Source: a bacterium endosymbiont of Escarpia laminata (GTDB lineage Bacteria; Pseudomonadota; Gammaproteobacteria; Chromatiales; Chromatiaceae). From it: a stretch of 64,000 nucleotides of DNA. The stretch spans positions 61,083-125,082 of the forward strand of contig QGON01000064.1 in assembly GCA_003660235.1 (NCBI GenBank). Direction: 5' to 3'. Positions 46,867 through 56,324 of this stretch are shown piece by piece; the stretch's first letter is position 1; each line of letters starts with the position of its first letter. Under the pieces are notes generated by a model, which saw only the letters and a list, made by a program, of their open reading frames with translations, had not been told where the DNA came from and searched no databases. The position numbers and the translations under genes are program-made.

Positions 46867-47340
46867 CTATTCAAAACCCTTCTCTTCCGCCTTGCTGAAA
46901 AGAAACTGACCAATAATCTCCTCCAACACCAGGGCGGACTGGGTCATGGTAATCTCGCCCCCGTCCACCAACATCTCTTCGCTGCCGCCGGGGTCGAGTC
47001 CGATATATTGCTCACCCAATAAACCAGAAGTATAGATCTTGGCAAAAGTATCGTCAGGAATTTGATCGTATTGGGATTCAATGCGCAGGGTCACCAGCGC
47101 TTCGTAGCTGCTCTGGTCATAACGGATTTCCACCACCCGGCCGAGACGAACCCCCGCCATCGCCACCGGCGAACGCACCTTCAGGCCGCCGATATTGTCA
47201 AAACGCGCAGTGACTGCGTAACCCTCACCCGTGGTGAAGGCACTCAGATTGCTCACCTGCATGGCCAGAAAAAAGAGCGCAACCAGCCCCGCCGCCATAA
47301 AGGCGCCGACGACGATCTCGACCTGTCTAATCTTCATCAT
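46867..47340 (-). CDS. mlaD: MCE-domain protein MlaD
   Basis: 157 residues. An N-terminal membrane helix (about 10-30, VVGAFMAAGLVALFFLAMQ) precedes the MCE domain, with YAVTARFDNIGGLKVRSPVAMAGVRLGRVVEI and YTSGLLGEQYIGLDPG. MlaD forms a hexameric ring in the periplasm that carries phospholipids to or from the MlaFE transporter. The ATG directly abuts the mlaE stop. Confidence 0.96.
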   Translation of the reverse strand: MMKIRQVEIVVGAFMAAGLVALFFLAMQVSNLSAFTTGEGYAVTARFDNIGGLKVRSPVAMAGVRLGRVVEIRYDQSSYEALVTLRIESQYDQIPDDTFAKIYTSGLLGEQYIGLDPGGSEEMLVDGGEITMTQSALVLEEIIGQFLFSKAEEKGFE

Positions 47341-48120
47341 TCACTCTCCAAACATCATCGCCGTTAAAACAAAATCGAGTACCAGCACCGCCAGCGCCGA
47401 ATGGACCACGGTGCGGGTGGTGGCCCGGCTCACACCTTCCGAGGTCGGCACCGAATCGTAACCCTGAAACAGGGCAATCCAGGTGCAGACCAGGCCGAAC
47501 ACCAGGCTCTTGATCACCCCGTTGATCACATCCTCATTCCAGTCGATCTTGGCCTGCATCTGACTCCAGAAGGCACCGTCATCCACACCCAGCAGTCCCA
47601 CCCCGACAAAATAGCCGCCCAGAGCACCGATGGCACTAAACAGGACCGCCAACACAGGCATGGATATCAGACCGGCGAAGAAGCGCGGCGTGAGGATACG
47701 GCGCACCGGATCCACCGCCATCATCTCCAGCCCGGAAAGTTGCTCAGTGGCCTTCATCAGACCGATCTCGGCGGTCAGCGCGGAACCAGCCCGACCGGCG
47801 AACAGCAGCGCGGTCACCACCGGTCCCAGCTCCCGCACCAGTGAAGCCGCAACCATCACCCCAAGACTGTCTTCGGCGGCGAACTGGGAGAGCACGTAGT
47901 AACCCTGCAGACTCAGCACCATGCCCACAAACAGGCCTGAAACTGTGACAATGACAATCGTGCGCACGCCAACGGAGTAGGTCTGCGTGACCAGCAATCC
48001 GGGACGCGGCAGCAGACTGGTGATACCGGCAACAATCTGCAGGAACAGCAGATGAGCGCGTCCGAAGCGCTCCAGCGCCGCCATACCGTGACGGCCAAAT
48101 CGGGCCAGCGCGTCCAGCAT
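47341..48120 (-). CDS. mlaE: Mla lipid ABC transporter permease MlaE
   Basis: 259 residues with five to six membrane helices. Conserved motifs include [44 protein letters not shown] and [12 protein letters not shown]. It is the inner-membrane channel of the MlaFEDB complex, which maintains outer-membrane lipid asymmetry. It starts one base inside the mlaF stop. Confidence 0.97.
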   Translation of the reverse strand: MLDALARFGRHGMAALERFGRAHLLFLQIVAGITSLLPRPGLLVTQTYSVGVRTIVIVTVSGLFVGMVLSLQGYYVLSQFAAEDSLGVMVAASLVRELGPVVTALLFAGRAGSALTAEIGLMKATEQLSGLEMMAVDPVRRILTPRFFAGLISMPVLAVLFSAIGALGGYFVGVGLLGVDDGAFWSQMQAKIDWNEDVINGVIKSLVFGLVCTWIALFQGYDSVPTSEGVSRATTRTVVHSALAVLVLDFVLTAMMFGE

Positions 48121-48950
48121 CAGGGCTTCCTCCCGGATCCAAGCAGGTCCTCCACCAGAGGCGGAGCCTCATAATGGAACCTCATAGGTCCGTCCGGCAA
48201 CCCCCGCATGAACTGGCGCACCTGATCGGATGTGGATATCGACAGTTGATCCGGTGTGCCCCGTTCCACCACCTTGCCCCCGGAGATCACATAGACCAGA
48301 TCGGCGATGGCCGACGTCTCCTCCACATCGTGGGAAACCAGGATACTGGTGATCTGCACCGCGTCGTTGAGACGCCGGATCAGCTTTGCCAGCACCCCCA
48401 TGGAGATCGGATCCTGACCGGTGAAGGGCTCGTCATACATCACCATCATCGGGTCCAGCGCAATGGCCCGCGCCAGCGCCACCCGCCGCGCCATGCCGCC
48501 GGAGAGTTCCGCCGGCATCAGATCGTGAGCACCCCGCAGCCCCACGGCTTCGAGTTTCATCAGCACCAGCACACGGATCATCGACTCCGGCAGATCCGTA
48601 TGCTCCCGCAAGGGGTAGGCGACATTCTCAAAGACGTCGATATCGGTGAGCAGAGCGCCACTCTGAAATAGCATGCCCATGCGCATTCGCAACCGGAAAA
48701 GATCCCGCCGGGAGAGACGGTGCACGTCGATGCCATCCACCTCGATGGAGCCGGCATCGGGCCGCAATTGGCCCCCGATCAGTTTCAGCAGCGTGGTTTT
48801 TCCCGTGCCGCTCGGCCCCATGATCGCCGTTACCCTGCCACGGGGGATATCGATATCGATGCCATCGAAGATCACCCGGCTGCCATGGGCGAAATGGAGC
48901 CCGCGTATTTTGACGATCGGCGCTTCAGCGCTGCCGGAGTGGCCTGACAT
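48120..48950 (-). CDS. mlaF: Mla lipid ABC transporter ATPase MlaF
   Basis: 276 residues from ATG 48950; a TTG at 48962 is also open. Walker A is [13 protein letters not shown], the signature is [14 protein letters not shown] and Walker B is [13 protein letters not shown]; the switch His is in SHDVEETS. It powers MlaE-linked phospholipid transport. It is the first gene of mlaFEDB, followed by the antiporter. Confidence 0.97.
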   Translation of the reverse strand: MSGHSGSAEAPIVKIRGLHFAHGSRVIFDGIDIDIPRGRVTAIMGPSGTGKTTLLKLIGGQLRPDAGSIEVDGIDVHRLSRRDLFRLRMRMGMLFQSGALLTDIDVFENVAYPLREHTDLPESMIRVLVLMKLEAVGLRGAHDLMPAELSGGMARRVALARAIALDPMMVMYDEPFTGQDPISMGVLAKLIRRLNDAVQITSILVSHDVEETSAIADLVYVISGGKVVERGTPDQLSISTSDQVRQFMRGLPDGPMRFHYEAPPLVEDLLGSGRKP

Positions 48951-49010
48951 TTCCAGATACAATCCCTTCGTGAACGAGAGTCGCCATTGTGTCGGTGGGG
49001 TGGGGTGGGG

Positions 49011-49586
49011 TCAAGCAAGACCCAGCAATTGTGCCAGCTGACGCAGATCTTTCAGCACCGCCATATCCATCCGGTCGCCCTCGATGAACAGCAGCACATC
49101 GGCACCCTCGGGTACCTTCCCGGCCAACGACTCCAGCAACGCCCGCTGTGCACGCAGGTTACCCAGGCTTTCTGCGGCCAGGCGGTAGGCAGGAGACACC
49201 GCTTCGGAAAGCGGCTGCCCCTTCGTCGCCAGGGTGAAGCAGGGAATCTCCCCCGTCCGGGCAGTCTGCGTGACAGAATCGACAACAATACCGCCGAGAT
49301 ACTCCCCCAACAGATTTGCAACAGCGGCGGGGGCACAGGCTCCGCCCCCACCCTCCAATGCAAGATAGAAGCGAAATCCCTCCTCCACATCATCAATCCA
49401 ACTCTCCACCTGAGCCTCGTCCGCCTTGCACCAGAGCGTCTGCGGCAACAGCACGCCCGGCACCTCATTGGCATAGTAGGTAAGCCGCCAATCCTGCGGC
49501 AGGTCATCAGGATAGAAACTGCCTTGCCAGGCGGGATGATCCCAACCCACGGCGAGAATATGAAATCTAGGACGGTTATCGGGCAT
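49011..49586 (-). CDS. DUF72-like protein, short
   Basis: 191 residues. The N-terminal ILAVGWDHPAWQGSFYPDDLPQDWRLTYYANEVPGV closely follows the start of DUF72 TIM-barrel proteins (GWsyp.W.g.FYP). The protein is shorter than DUF72 (about 240-280), and the middle (YLALEGGGGACAPAAVANLLGEYLGG) does not obviously match, so it may be a reduced relative. The function of DUF72 is unknown. It is divergent from the 61-residue gene at 49618. Confidence 0.6.
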   Translation of the reverse strand: MPDNRPRFHILAVGWDHPAWQGSFYPDDLPQDWRLTYYANEVPGVLLPQTLWCKADEAQVESWIDDVEEGFRFYLALEGGGGACAPAAVANLLGEYLGGIVVDSVTQTARTGEIPCFTLATKGQPLSEAVSPAYRLAAESLGNLRAQRALLESLAGKVPEGADVLLFIEGDRMDMAVLKDLRQLAQLLGLA

Positions 49587-49617
49587 AATCGAGGTCGATA
49601 TTGTCGGAGTTCAGAAG

Positions 49618-49803
49618 ATGGCGGACATTCTACCTTTCAAACGCCCCAAACTCAGCGAGAAACATAAAGGCAGGGGATTCTGCCGGGAGGGTTTCCACAA
49701 ATGGGAAGTGCAAAGCGAACAGTCATTCGACGTGAAGCGGGGACGATTGGTCACCCGCTATCGGTGCAAGCGGTGTGGGGCGACCAAGATCAAGGCGTTG
49801 TAA
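49618..49803 (+). CDS. conserved 61-residue protein with CxxC zinc motif
   Basis: 61 residues starting MADILPFKRPK, with FCREGFHKWEV and the C-terminal YRCKRCGATK. The arrangement C-x4-H then CxxC suggests a zinc-binding fold. I recognise this as a small protein conserved in gammaproteobacteria with no known role. ATG 49618 follows TCGGAGTTCAGAAG. Confidence 0.8.
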   Translation: MADILPFKRPKLSEKHKGRGFCREGFHKWEVQSEQSFDVKRGRLVTRYRCKRCGATKIKAL

Positions 49804-49826
49804 ACGGCAATTTCCGAACCGTCCAG

Positions 49827-50138
49827 TCAGCGGATCCTCAGCCGCTCCACCACCTCACCGTCGATCAGGTGGCGTTGCAGGATCTCATCGAGATCCTCGC
49901 TATCGATATAGGTATACCAGACTGCTTCCGGGTAGACCACGATCACCGGCCCTTTATCGCACCTGTCCCGGCAACCCGCTGTGTTGACGCGAACACCACC
50001 GGGACCGGCCAGACCCAGCGCCTTGACCTTCGCCTTCAGATACCCCCGCATCTTTGCCGCGCCGAACCTCGCGCAACAGCTACGCCCGTCATCCCGCTGG
50101 TTGGTGCAGAAAAAAAGATGGTGACGATAGTGGGACAT
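49827..50138 (-). CDS. thioredoxin-like [2Fe-2S] ferredoxin
   Basis: 103 residues. FFCTNQRDDGRSCCARFGA supplies the first two cysteines, and NTAGCRDRCDKGPVIVVYPEAVWY supplies the other two, the pattern of thioredoxin-fold ferredoxins. It probably transfers electrons in the cytoplasm; the partner is unknown. It is divergent from the GlcF-like iron-sulfur gene, whose start lies about 85 bases away. Confidence 0.92.
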   Translation of the reverse strand: MSHYRHHLFFCTNQRDDGRSCCARFGAAKMRGYLKAKVKALGLAGPGGVRVNTAGCRDRCDKGPVIVVYPEAVWYTYIDSEDLDEILQRHLIDGEVVERLRIR

Positions 50139-50221
50139 GTCTGCCTGCCGTTGTGATTACAATCCGATTAACCGCTATTATAGTGCCTGCCCTAACCCCA
50201 ATTACCATACCTCAGCAATCC

Positions 50222-51442
50222 GTGACCCCAGAACAACTCCTGAAAGAAGCTGACCGCTGCGTCAAGTGTGGGCTCTGTCTGCCTCACTGCCCTACCTACC
50301 GCAAGTTGGCGAATGAAGCGGATTCACCTCGGGGCCGAATCGCGCTGATTCAGGCGCTGGCCAGTGGTGAACTGTCACCGACACCCACTCTGCGGCTACA
50401 TCTGTCACGCTGTCTCAACTGCCGCGCCTGCGAAACGGCCTGTCCCTCGGGGGTCTCCTATGGCGAACTGATAGACGCCGCCCACGCCATGCTGCAGCAG
50501 TCAGCGGGCATCAAAAGGCCGCTGCGCCGGGCATTCCTGAACCTGCTCAGTGAACGCAAACTTTTCGGCCACATCACCCGTCTGCTGCCGCTGCTGTCCC
50601 GTACCGGTGTGTTGCGGCTGATCAAAAAGGCGCCATCGAAGCCTCTCAGACAGCTGGCGGATCTGGCATCGGAAATACCGGTTTACCAAACCCCTCCATC
50701 TGGCCTCACCCCAGCCACCACGGCAGGTGGCGGCAGTGTGCAACTTTTTATCGGTTGCATATCCAGCCAGGTGGACCGCCCGGTGATCGATGCGGCCATC
50801 CGCCTGCTCACACACATGGGTTTTGCGGTGAACGTACCCAAACAACAAGTCTGCTGCGGCGCCCTGCATCGGCACAACGGTTTCCCGCAAGAGGCCGACC
50901 GGCTAAGCGAGCAAAATCGTGGAGTGTTCGTCTCACCCAAACCCACGGCCCTCATCACCCTCGCCGAAGCCTGTCACAAGGAGCTGCTGGAGCAGACCCA
51001 GTCCACGCCACGCCTGCAGACGATTTCAGCATTTCTGCTCAACACACCCTGGCCGGAGACATTTCATTTCACCCCATTGAAGGCAAGGGTGGCGGTACAC
51101 CACCCATGCTCGGCATCAGGGGACTCTCCCTTGACATTGCTGCAGCGGATACCCGGCCTCACCCCCTTCCTGCTGCCGGAAAACGCCATCTGCTGTGGCG
51201 GCGCCGGCAGTTATCCACTGACCCAGCCAGCGCTCGCCCAGTCACTTGGTGAGGACAAGATCGCGCTGCTGAAAGAGACAAAGGCCGACATACTGGTCAC
51301 CAGCAGCACCGGCTGCACCCTGCAGTTTCGCACCCGGATGAAGCGTGCCGGGCTCGATATCGAGGTACTACACCCCGTAGAACTGCTGACACGGCAACTG
51401 GACTTGAAGAGTAAGTCAGACAGGCTTATCTTTTCCCTATGA
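50222..51442 (+). CDS. (Fe-S)-binding protein, GlcF/HdrD type
   Basis: 406 residues if started at GTG 50222 (VTPEQLLKEADRC), as in related proteins; the frame is open further upstream (GTG 50183), so the start is uncertain. Two [4Fe-4S] motifs are CVKCGLCLPHC and CLNCRACETAC. Two CCG-type domains follow, with VCCGAL and ICCGGAGSYPL. It resembles glycolate oxidase subunit GlcF and other FAD-linked oxidase partners. No GlcD/GlcE gene is adjacent, so the donor is unknown. Its stop overlaps the coq7 start (ATGA). Confidence 0.88.
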   Translation: MTPEQLLKEADRCVKCGLCLPHCPTYRKLANEADSPRGRIALIQALASGELSPTPTLRLHLSRCLNCRACETACPSGVSYGELIDAAHAMLQQSAGIKRPLRRAFLNLLSERKLFGHITRLLPLLSRTGVLRLIKKAPSKPLRQLADLASEIPVYQTPPSGLTPATTAGGGSVQLFIGCISSQVDRPVIDAAIRLLTHMGFAVNVPKQQVCCGALHRHNGFPQEADRLSEQNRGVFVSPKPTALITLAEACHKELLEQTQSTPRLQTISAFLLNTPWPETFHFTPLKARVAVHHPCSASGDSPLTLLQRIPGLTPFLLPENAICCGGAGSYPLTQPALAQSLGEDKIALLKETKADILVTSSTGCTLQFRTRMKRAGLDIEVLHPVELLTRQLDLKSKSDRLIFSL

Positions 51443-52083
51443 GACAGAGAAACTACAGCCCGGCTGACAACCTGCTGATCGGCATCGACCAGGCCCTGCG
51501 CACCCTATTTGGACGCCCCCTGGTCACCGAGCGCAGCAACCCCGCCCAAACCATCCCAAAGTCGGAGATGAGCGATCAGGAGCGGGACGAAACCGCCCGT
51601 CTGATGCGCATCAACCACACCGGCGAGGTCTGCGCCCAGGCGCTCTATCAGGGGCAGGCGTTGACCGCCAAGCTGCCGGATGTGCGGGAGAGCATGGAAC
51701 GGGCAGCCCAGGAGGAGAACGACCACCTCGCCTGGTGCGAAAAACGGCTACAGGAGTTGGACAATCGCAAAAGCCTGCTCAACCCGTTCTGGTATGCCGG
51801 ATCATTCCTCATGGGCGCTGCCGCAGGATTGGCGGGGGACAAATGGAGTCTAGGTTTCGTTGCAGAGACCGAACATCAGGTCGAAGCCCACCTGAACAAC
51901 CATCTGAACCGCCTGCCGCCCCAGGACGAAAAGAGCCGCGCCATCCTGGAACAGATGAAAGAGGATGAGATCCACCACGCCACCGTCGCCCTGGAAGCAG
52001 GCGGTGCCGAACTGCCGGAACCCGTCAAACAGGCGATGAAATTCACCTCAAAACTGATGACGAAATCGGTTTGGTATCTTTAA
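51439..52083 (+). CDS. coq7: 2-nonaprenyl-3-methyl-6-methoxy-1,4-benzoquinol hydroxylase Coq7
   Basis: 214 residues. The di-iron ligands lie in MRINHTGEVCAQALY, EENDHLAWCEKRL, TEHQVEAHLNNHL and EDEIHHATVALE, the Coq7 pattern. It carries out a late hydroxylation in ubiquinone synthesis, in line with the bc1 complex found elsewhere in the window. It is translationally coupled to the upstream Fe-S gene. The stop at 52081-52083 is followed within four bases by the heptad array of element copy 2. Confidence 0.96.
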   Translation: MRQRNYSPADNLLIGIDQALRTLFGRPLVTERSNPAQTIPKSEMSDQERDETARLMRINHTGEVCAQALYQGQALTAKLPDVRESMERAAQEENDHLAWCEKRLQELDNRKSLLNPFWYAGSFLMGAAAGLAGDKWSLGFVAETEHQVEAHLNNHLNRLPPQDEKSRAILEQMKEDEIHHATVALEAGGAELPEPVKQAMKFTSKLMTKSVWYL

Positions 52084-52084
52084 A

Positions 52085-52337
52085 AAACAGGTTAAAGGTA
52101 AAAGGCTAAAGGTGAAAGGAGGCAGTGCCACCTGATAGGCCAAGCTTCGTCGTTACTGTTGTGGGTGATTTGCCGGTTGGTTCAAGCACAGCGGAACCGG
52201 CAGTTCCATATGTTCTGCCAAAGTTGTATGCCCGATCCGCTGTGCTTGATTGGGCCTACACGCTTGTCGGCAATAGACTTTTTCCGGGCGAAGCTCGGGC
52301 TAGCCAATCCTTTAACCTTTAACCTTTGACCTTTCGC
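52085..52337. mobile_element. heptad-bounded MITE-like element (copy 2)
   Basis: Left arm: AGGTTAA, AGGTAAA, a degenerate AGGCTAA, AGGTGAA heptads from about 52091. Right arm: inverted units in 52310-52337 (TTTAACC, TTTGACC, TTTCGCC). After the left array, 52120-52160 (GTGCCACCTGATAGGCC...) closely matches the reverse of the right inner arm of copy 1, which shows the two copies are related. The core holds a REP-like double hairpin. It fills almost exactly the space between the convergent stop codons of coq7 and the DUF885 gene. Confidence 0.6.
52172..52259. repeat. REP-like double hairpin (outward-facing)
   Basis: GGTTC-stem hairpin from 52172 (TGGTTC, loop AAGCACAGCG, GAACCGGC) and reversed GATC-stem hairpin 52230-52259 (GCCCGATC, CGCTGTGCTT, GATTGGGCCTAC). 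The pair is nested in heptad-bounded element copy 2. Confidence 0.75.
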
Positions 52338-53951
52338 CTACCGGCCCAGCACTGCCCCAGACACCTCTTCCCAAACCGTTTCCCCAAAGACGCGCTTTAC
52401 CACCAACGGCAGGCTGACGGCACCATGCGCCAACAACCGGCTGTGAAATGCCTTGAGCGACAGCTCAGGCTCCTGGCGCAACACAACTTCCCTTGTCTGC
52501 TCTATCATGGCGACGCCGATCAAAGCCATGAAGGCATCTGTCGGCCGCCTGGAGAGATGGGTCAGCCGTGACTCGGCCAAACCGGGGGCGGGATGATCGA
52601 GCAGGGATTGCAACCGGCCCAGTGCCTGATGGCTGTCCAAACGCCCCATGTGAAATTCGAGATCCACCAACGCCTGCTCCGCCAACGCGAGGCGACGGCG
52701 AGCCAGCAGGAGCATATCCTCGCGGGTGAAAAAACCTCGCGCCTCCAGCAACCAGCTGATGTAGTGCGCCCAACCCCGCTTGAAAGCGGCGGATGGGTTG
52801 ATCTGCCGCACCAGGCTATGGGCCTGCACACCACCGGCCCAAGCCAGGTAGTGACGCCCGGCCCAGCCACCATAGAGGCAGCGCAGGCGAATAGCCGAAA
52901 GGGTTTCACCCCCCTTCAACTGCCGCGTTTCGTCCGGGATCAGCAGGATTCCCCCACTCTCGCTGCGCAGATAACTGCCGCAATCGGGGCGGCTGAAACA
53001 GCCATCGGTAACCCGAAACTCCAACGGCTGGGACGGCAGCTCAAGCAGATCCTGCGCTTCGACAAAGGCCTTGAACCTGGCACTCTCTTCGCGGTAGGCC
53101 TGACACCTGGCATCCCCGGAGAGGTCAGCTTCGGAAACATACTGTTCTCTCAGCGCCTCCTGGTCTATCCCCAACTCGTCAAGATGGCGCAAATAGCGCG
53201 CCTGCTGCTGTCGCGCCAGCGCCAACGCCTGCTCTCCTGTCAGGGACAGCTGGTGCCGATGGGACAGCAGCCGGCCCACCTGCTCGGGGCCGCAATCGGA
53301 GCTACCTGCGGCCTCGGGGGCCAGGTCGTTGATCAGAAACTGACGAAAATCCTCGATCACCTCTGCCGCACTTGAACCGAGCTCCTGCAGCCGCCCCTGT
53401 TCAGCACAACATTGATGAGCCTGTGGCAGTTCGCCATGAAGCCGATGCAGCCAGGGAAGACCGGCTTCCGACATCTCCAACGCCTCAGCCAGCCAGAGGG
53501 TCGAGACCAGTTCCGGCAGTTCCGCAAGCTGCGTACGCGCATCCCGCAGATAGTTGCCGGTGCGTTCCAGTATCCCTTGCAGCGCTTCACAGAGGGAGGC
53601 CGGCTGGCGCACCATTAACTCCTGCAGGGAGCGCAACGGCAGGTAACGGGCCGGGTCGCGGTGACGCCAATCCTGCTCCAGCAACATGCGGTGTTCTATC
53701 ATCGCAGCCCCGAAGATCAATTGAAGATCGAGCTGTCGATCAGGATCAAGCTCCTCGAACCGCAACTCTTCCAGTCCCAGTAGAAGATTGCTCAACCAGG
53801 AGGAGAGCGCTCCGACATCGTCGTCACCATCGGCGGCCAACAGCCCTTCATAGCCAGGCACACCGGCAAAGATCGCCGCTACGGGATGGTAGCGAAACCA
53901 AACCCTGTAGAATTCGGAGATGAGCGCATCGAAGTTCGCAGCCTCAGGCAT
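52338..53951 (-). CDS. DUF885-family protein with degenerate metal site
   Basis: 537 residues from ATG 53951, overlapping the osmC-like stop by eight bases. The overall pattern follows DUF885 putative metallo-carboxypeptidases: ISEFYRVWFRYHPVAAIFAG near the N-terminus, FSRPDCGSYLRSESGGILLIPDETR in the middle and FKRGWAHYISWLLEARGFF later. Where members have HExxPGH, this protein has HYLAWAGGVQAHS, lacking the catalytic Glu and the second His spacing. It may be a pseudo-enzyme. Its stop abuts the right arm of element copy 2. Confidence 0.75.
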   Translation of the reverse strand: MPEAANFDALISEFYRVWFRYHPVAAIFAGVPGYEGLLAADGDDDVGALSSWLSNLLLGLEELRFEELDPDRQLDLQLIFGAAMIEHRMLLEQDWRHRDPARYLPLRSLQELMVRQPASLCEALQGILERTGNYLRDARTQLAELPELVSTLWLAEALEMSEAGLPWLHRLHGELPQAHQCCAEQGRLQELGSSAAEVIEDFRQFLINDLAPEAAGSSDCGPEQVGRLLSHRHQLSLTGEQALALARQQQARYLRHLDELGIDQEALREQYVSEADLSGDARCQAYREESARFKAFVEAQDLLELPSQPLEFRVTDGCFSRPDCGSYLRSESGGILLIPDETRQLKGGETLSAIRLRCLYGGWAGRHYLAWAGGVQAHSLVRQINPSAAFKRGWAHYISWLLEARGFFTREDMLLLARRRLALAEQALVDLEFHMGRLDSHQALGRLQSLLDHPAPGLAESRLTHLSRRPTDAFMALIGVAMIEQTREVVLRQEPELSLKAFHSRLLAHGAVSLPLVVKRVFGETVWEEVSGAVLGR

Positions 53952-54360
53952 CACGGATCTCATAGTCGTGGGTAATCTCCGCCATCTGCCCAAGCATGAT
54001 GGAGGCGGAACAGTACTTCTCAGCGCTAAGGGAGATTGCGCGGGAGACATGCTTTTCGCTCAACCCCTTGCCGGTGACGATAAAATGGGCATGAATGCGG
54101 GTGAACACCTTCGGCTCGGATGCGGAACGTTCCGCTTCGAGTTCCACCACGCAATCAGTCACCTGCTGGCGGGATTTTCGCAGAATACTGAGGACATCGA
54201 ATTCGGTACACCCCCCCATGCCCAGCAGCAGCATCTCCATTGGCCGCACTCCCAGATTGCGTCCACCATGCTCCGCCGGACCATCCATCACTACAGCATG
54301 ACCACTGCCCGATTCCCCCAGCATGGTGGCGTCCTGCACCCATTTAACCCGTGCCTTCAT
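53944..54360 (-). CDS. OsmC/Ohr-family protein
   Basis: 138 residues from ATG 54360, with GGAG six bases upstream. The peroxidatic cysteine lies in LLLGMGGCTEFDVLSIL and the second in EKYCSASIML. The layout matches the YhfA-like OsmC subgroup found next to vfr/crp. It probably reduces organic peroxides or has a related thiol role. It is divergent from the CRP-like gene, sharing a 249-base AT-rich region. Confidence 0.93.
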   Translation of the reverse strand: MKARVKWVQDATMLGESGSGHAVVMDGPAEHGGRNLGVRPMEMLLLGMGGCTEFDVLSILRKSRQQVTDCVVELEAERSASEPKVFTRIHAHFIVTGKGLSEKHVSRAISLSAEKYCSASIMLGQMAEITHDYEIRDA

Positions 54361-54609
54361 CACAACTCCGAAAAAAATATTACATTTCGACAATAAATTT
54401 ACAGTTCAGCCACCTATTAACCTCGACGAACTGAAACTTCATTCATATGATATCCAATGAATCATTGAAAAATTAAGTGTCCGTGTCATCAATATTGAAC
54501 GGTACACCAGCTATCCTTCAACAACAAACAGGACTTGCTAAACTTGCGTTGGCGCCTATGCTGCCACTAAGCTATCGAAACATTAACCAGGACGTCGAGC
54601 AGAAAGATC

Positions 54610-55263
54610 ATGTCGATCATACAACCACCACCTCAGGATCCGGAATACCTTCAGCGATTCCTCTCCTTTTGTCATCGCCGGCGTTATCCAAAAAACACCG
54701 AGATCATCCATATTGGTGATCCCGCCGATGTACTCTACTACCTGATCGAAGGGTCGGTTGCCGTCTACATCGAAGACGACGACGGCAAGGAGATCATCCT
54801 CACCTATCTCAACAAAGGTGAATTCATCGGCGAGATGGGACTCTTTATTCCAGCTCCCAAGCGCAGCGTCATGGTGCGCACCCGTACCCCCTGCCAGATT
54901 GCCGAAATCAGTTACAAACGCCTGGAACAGCTGTTCGATGGCGATCTGCAGGAATACACCAAAGATATTCTTTACGCCATGGGCGCCCAGCTCTCCGAGC
55001 GGCTGATACAGACCAGCGCCAAAGTTGGACATCTGGCGTTTCTCGACGTCACCGGACGCATCGCCCGTACCCTGCTGGACCTCTGCAGAGAACCTGACGC
55101 CATGACCCATCCGGACGGCATGCAGATCCGCATCACCCGCCAGGAGATCGGACGCATTGTCGGTTGTTCACGAGAGATGGCAGGAAGGGTACTGAAGAAC
55201 CTGGAACAGCAGGAACTCATCAGCGTCAAGGGAAAGACGATTGTGGTGTTTGAGACGAGATAG
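54610..55263 (+). CDS. vfr: CRP/Vfr-type cAMP-responsive regulator
   Basis: 217 residues. The cAMP-binding barrel has [19 protein letters not shown] and [17 protein letters not shown], where the Arg-Ser phosphate clamp is kept. The hinge [24 protein letters not shown] includes the Thr-Ser that contacts the base. The helix-turn-helix is [30 protein letters not shown], with the Arg-Glu-x3-Arg contact set of CRP. It should bind TGTGA-N6-TCACA sites. Position between osmC and trpC matches vfr of Pseudomonas as I recall. The stop is followed at once by element copy 5. Confidence 0.92.
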   Translation: MSIIQPPPQDPEYLQRFLSFCHRRRYPKNTEIIHIGDPADVLYYLIEGSVAVYIEDDDGKEIILTYLNKGEFIGEMGLFIPAPKRSVMVRTRTPCQIAEISYKRLEQLFDGDLQEYTKDILYAMGAQLSERLIQTSAKVGHLAFLDVTGRIARTLLDLCREPDAMTHPDGMQIRITRQEIGRIVGCSREMAGRVLKNLEQQELISVKGKTIVVFETR

Positions 55264-55402
55264 GAACAGGTTTCAGGTTTCAGGTTTCAGGTTTCAGGTT
55301 TCAGGTTTCAGGTTTCAGGTTTCCAAAAGCTTGCTTTTGCCTATAAACGCGTCAAGCCCTTATCTGACATTTTATGTTAAATCGCCCTGTCACCTGTCAC
55401 CT
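55264..55402. mobile_element. heptad-bounded element (copy 5) with 8 AGGTTTC units
   Basis: Eight perfect AGGTTTC copies at 55268-55323, a core of about 60 bases containing AAAAGCTTGCTTTT (an inverted repeat), and a right arm CCTGTCACCTGTCACCT at 55386-55402. It lies exactly between the stops of the convergent vfr and trpC genes. The core differs from copies 1 and 2 and has no REP hairpin. Confidence 0.6.
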
Positions 55403-56198
55403 AAAAAAACAACTCTGCCAGCTTCTTCCCCGGATCATCAGCCCGCATAAACGCCTCCCCCACCAGAAACGCGTCCACGCCATTTAAACGCATCAGGGCC
55501 ACGTCGTCACGGGTGTGAATCCCGCTTTCGGTCACCAGGATGCGATCATCTGGAATTCGTTCCAACATGCGCAGGCTGGTATTCAGGCTCACCTCAAAAG
55601 TGCGCAGGTTGCGGTTGTTGATGCCGATCAGCCGGTTTTCCACCTTCAGCGCACGCTCCAGTTCCGGCTCATCGTGTACCTCGATCAGCACATCCATTCC
55701 CAACTCATGGGCCAGGTCATTGAGTACCCGCATCTGCCCATCTTCCAGACAGGCTACGATCAGCAGGATGCAGTCGGCCCCTATGGCGCGCGCCTCGTAG
55801 ACCTGATAGGGATCGATGAAAAAGTCCTTGCGGATGACCGGCAGGGCGCAGGCAGCCCGCGCCTGTTTCAGATACTCATCACTGCCCTGAAAGAAATCGA
55901 CATCGGTCAGAACCGACAGGCAGGCAGCCCCGCCCTTTGCATAACTCCGGGCGATCTCCGCCGGACGAAAGTCCTCACGCAACAACCCTTTGCTGGGAGA
56001 GGCTCGTTTGATCTCGGCAATGACGCCTGCCCCGCCTGTGGCAATCCTCGCGGCAATAGCGTCTGCAAAACCCCGGCAGGGGTCAGCCGCATCAAGTTTC
56101 GACCTCAAGGTCTGCAGGGAAACCCGGGCAGAACACTCCGTTATCTCTTCCTGCTTACGCAGGACTATCTTCTTCAGAATATCGGGGGTACCGCTCAT
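55401..56198 (-). CDS. trpC: indole-3-glycerol phosphate synthase
   Basis: 265 residues, monofunctional (no fused TrpF). The TIM-barrel motifs are [73 protein letters not shown] and [12 protein letters not shown]. It closes the indole ring in tryptophan synthesis. It follows trpD with a 126-bp gap that contains a hairpin repeat. Confidence 0.97.
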   Translation of the reverse strand: MSGTPDILKKIVLRKQEEITECSARVSLQTLRSKLDAADPCRGFADAIAARIATGGAGVIAEIKRASPSKGLLREDFRPAEIARSYAKGGAACLSVLTDVDFFQGSDEYLKQARAACALPVIRKDFFIDPYQVYEARAIGADCILLIVACLEDGQMRVLNDLAHELGMDVLIEVHDEPELERALKVENRLIGINNRNLRTFEVSLNTSLRMLERIPDDRILVTESGIHTRDDVALMRLNGVDAFLVGEAFMRADDPGKKLAELFF

Positions 56199-56225
56199 TG
56201 TTCTTCTGTATTCGGTTCATTCACC

Positions 56226-56256
56226 AGTGGGGCGGAGTCAAACCGCCCTACCGGTG
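56226..56256. repeat. AGTCAAA-loop hairpin, copy A
   Basis: GGGGCGG, loop AGTCAAA, CCGCCCT within a longer imperfect stem (AGTGGGGCGG against CCGCCCTACC, extended by GGTG). A near-identical 22-mer lies at 57391-57412 on the other side of trpD, with three mismatches. Both lie in the trpC-trpD-upstream gaps. Confidence 0.55.
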
Positions 56257-56324
56257 CTGTTTAATGTGAAGTGCGTTACGCGGCCTGGCTCCGGCCCCTG
56301 CGCTTACCAGGCCGGCTGTCGATC

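Noticed and set aside
50054..50221. Longer N-terminus for the GlcF-like protein
   Set aside because: The extra residues overlap the divergent ferredoxin gene and do not resemble the family. A start at or near 50222 is preferred.
54532..54560. Sigma-70 promoter for the CRP-like gene (TTGCTA, 16 bases, TATGCT)
   Set aside because: The match is plausible but the -35 is weak and no other support exists, so it was not listed as a feature.
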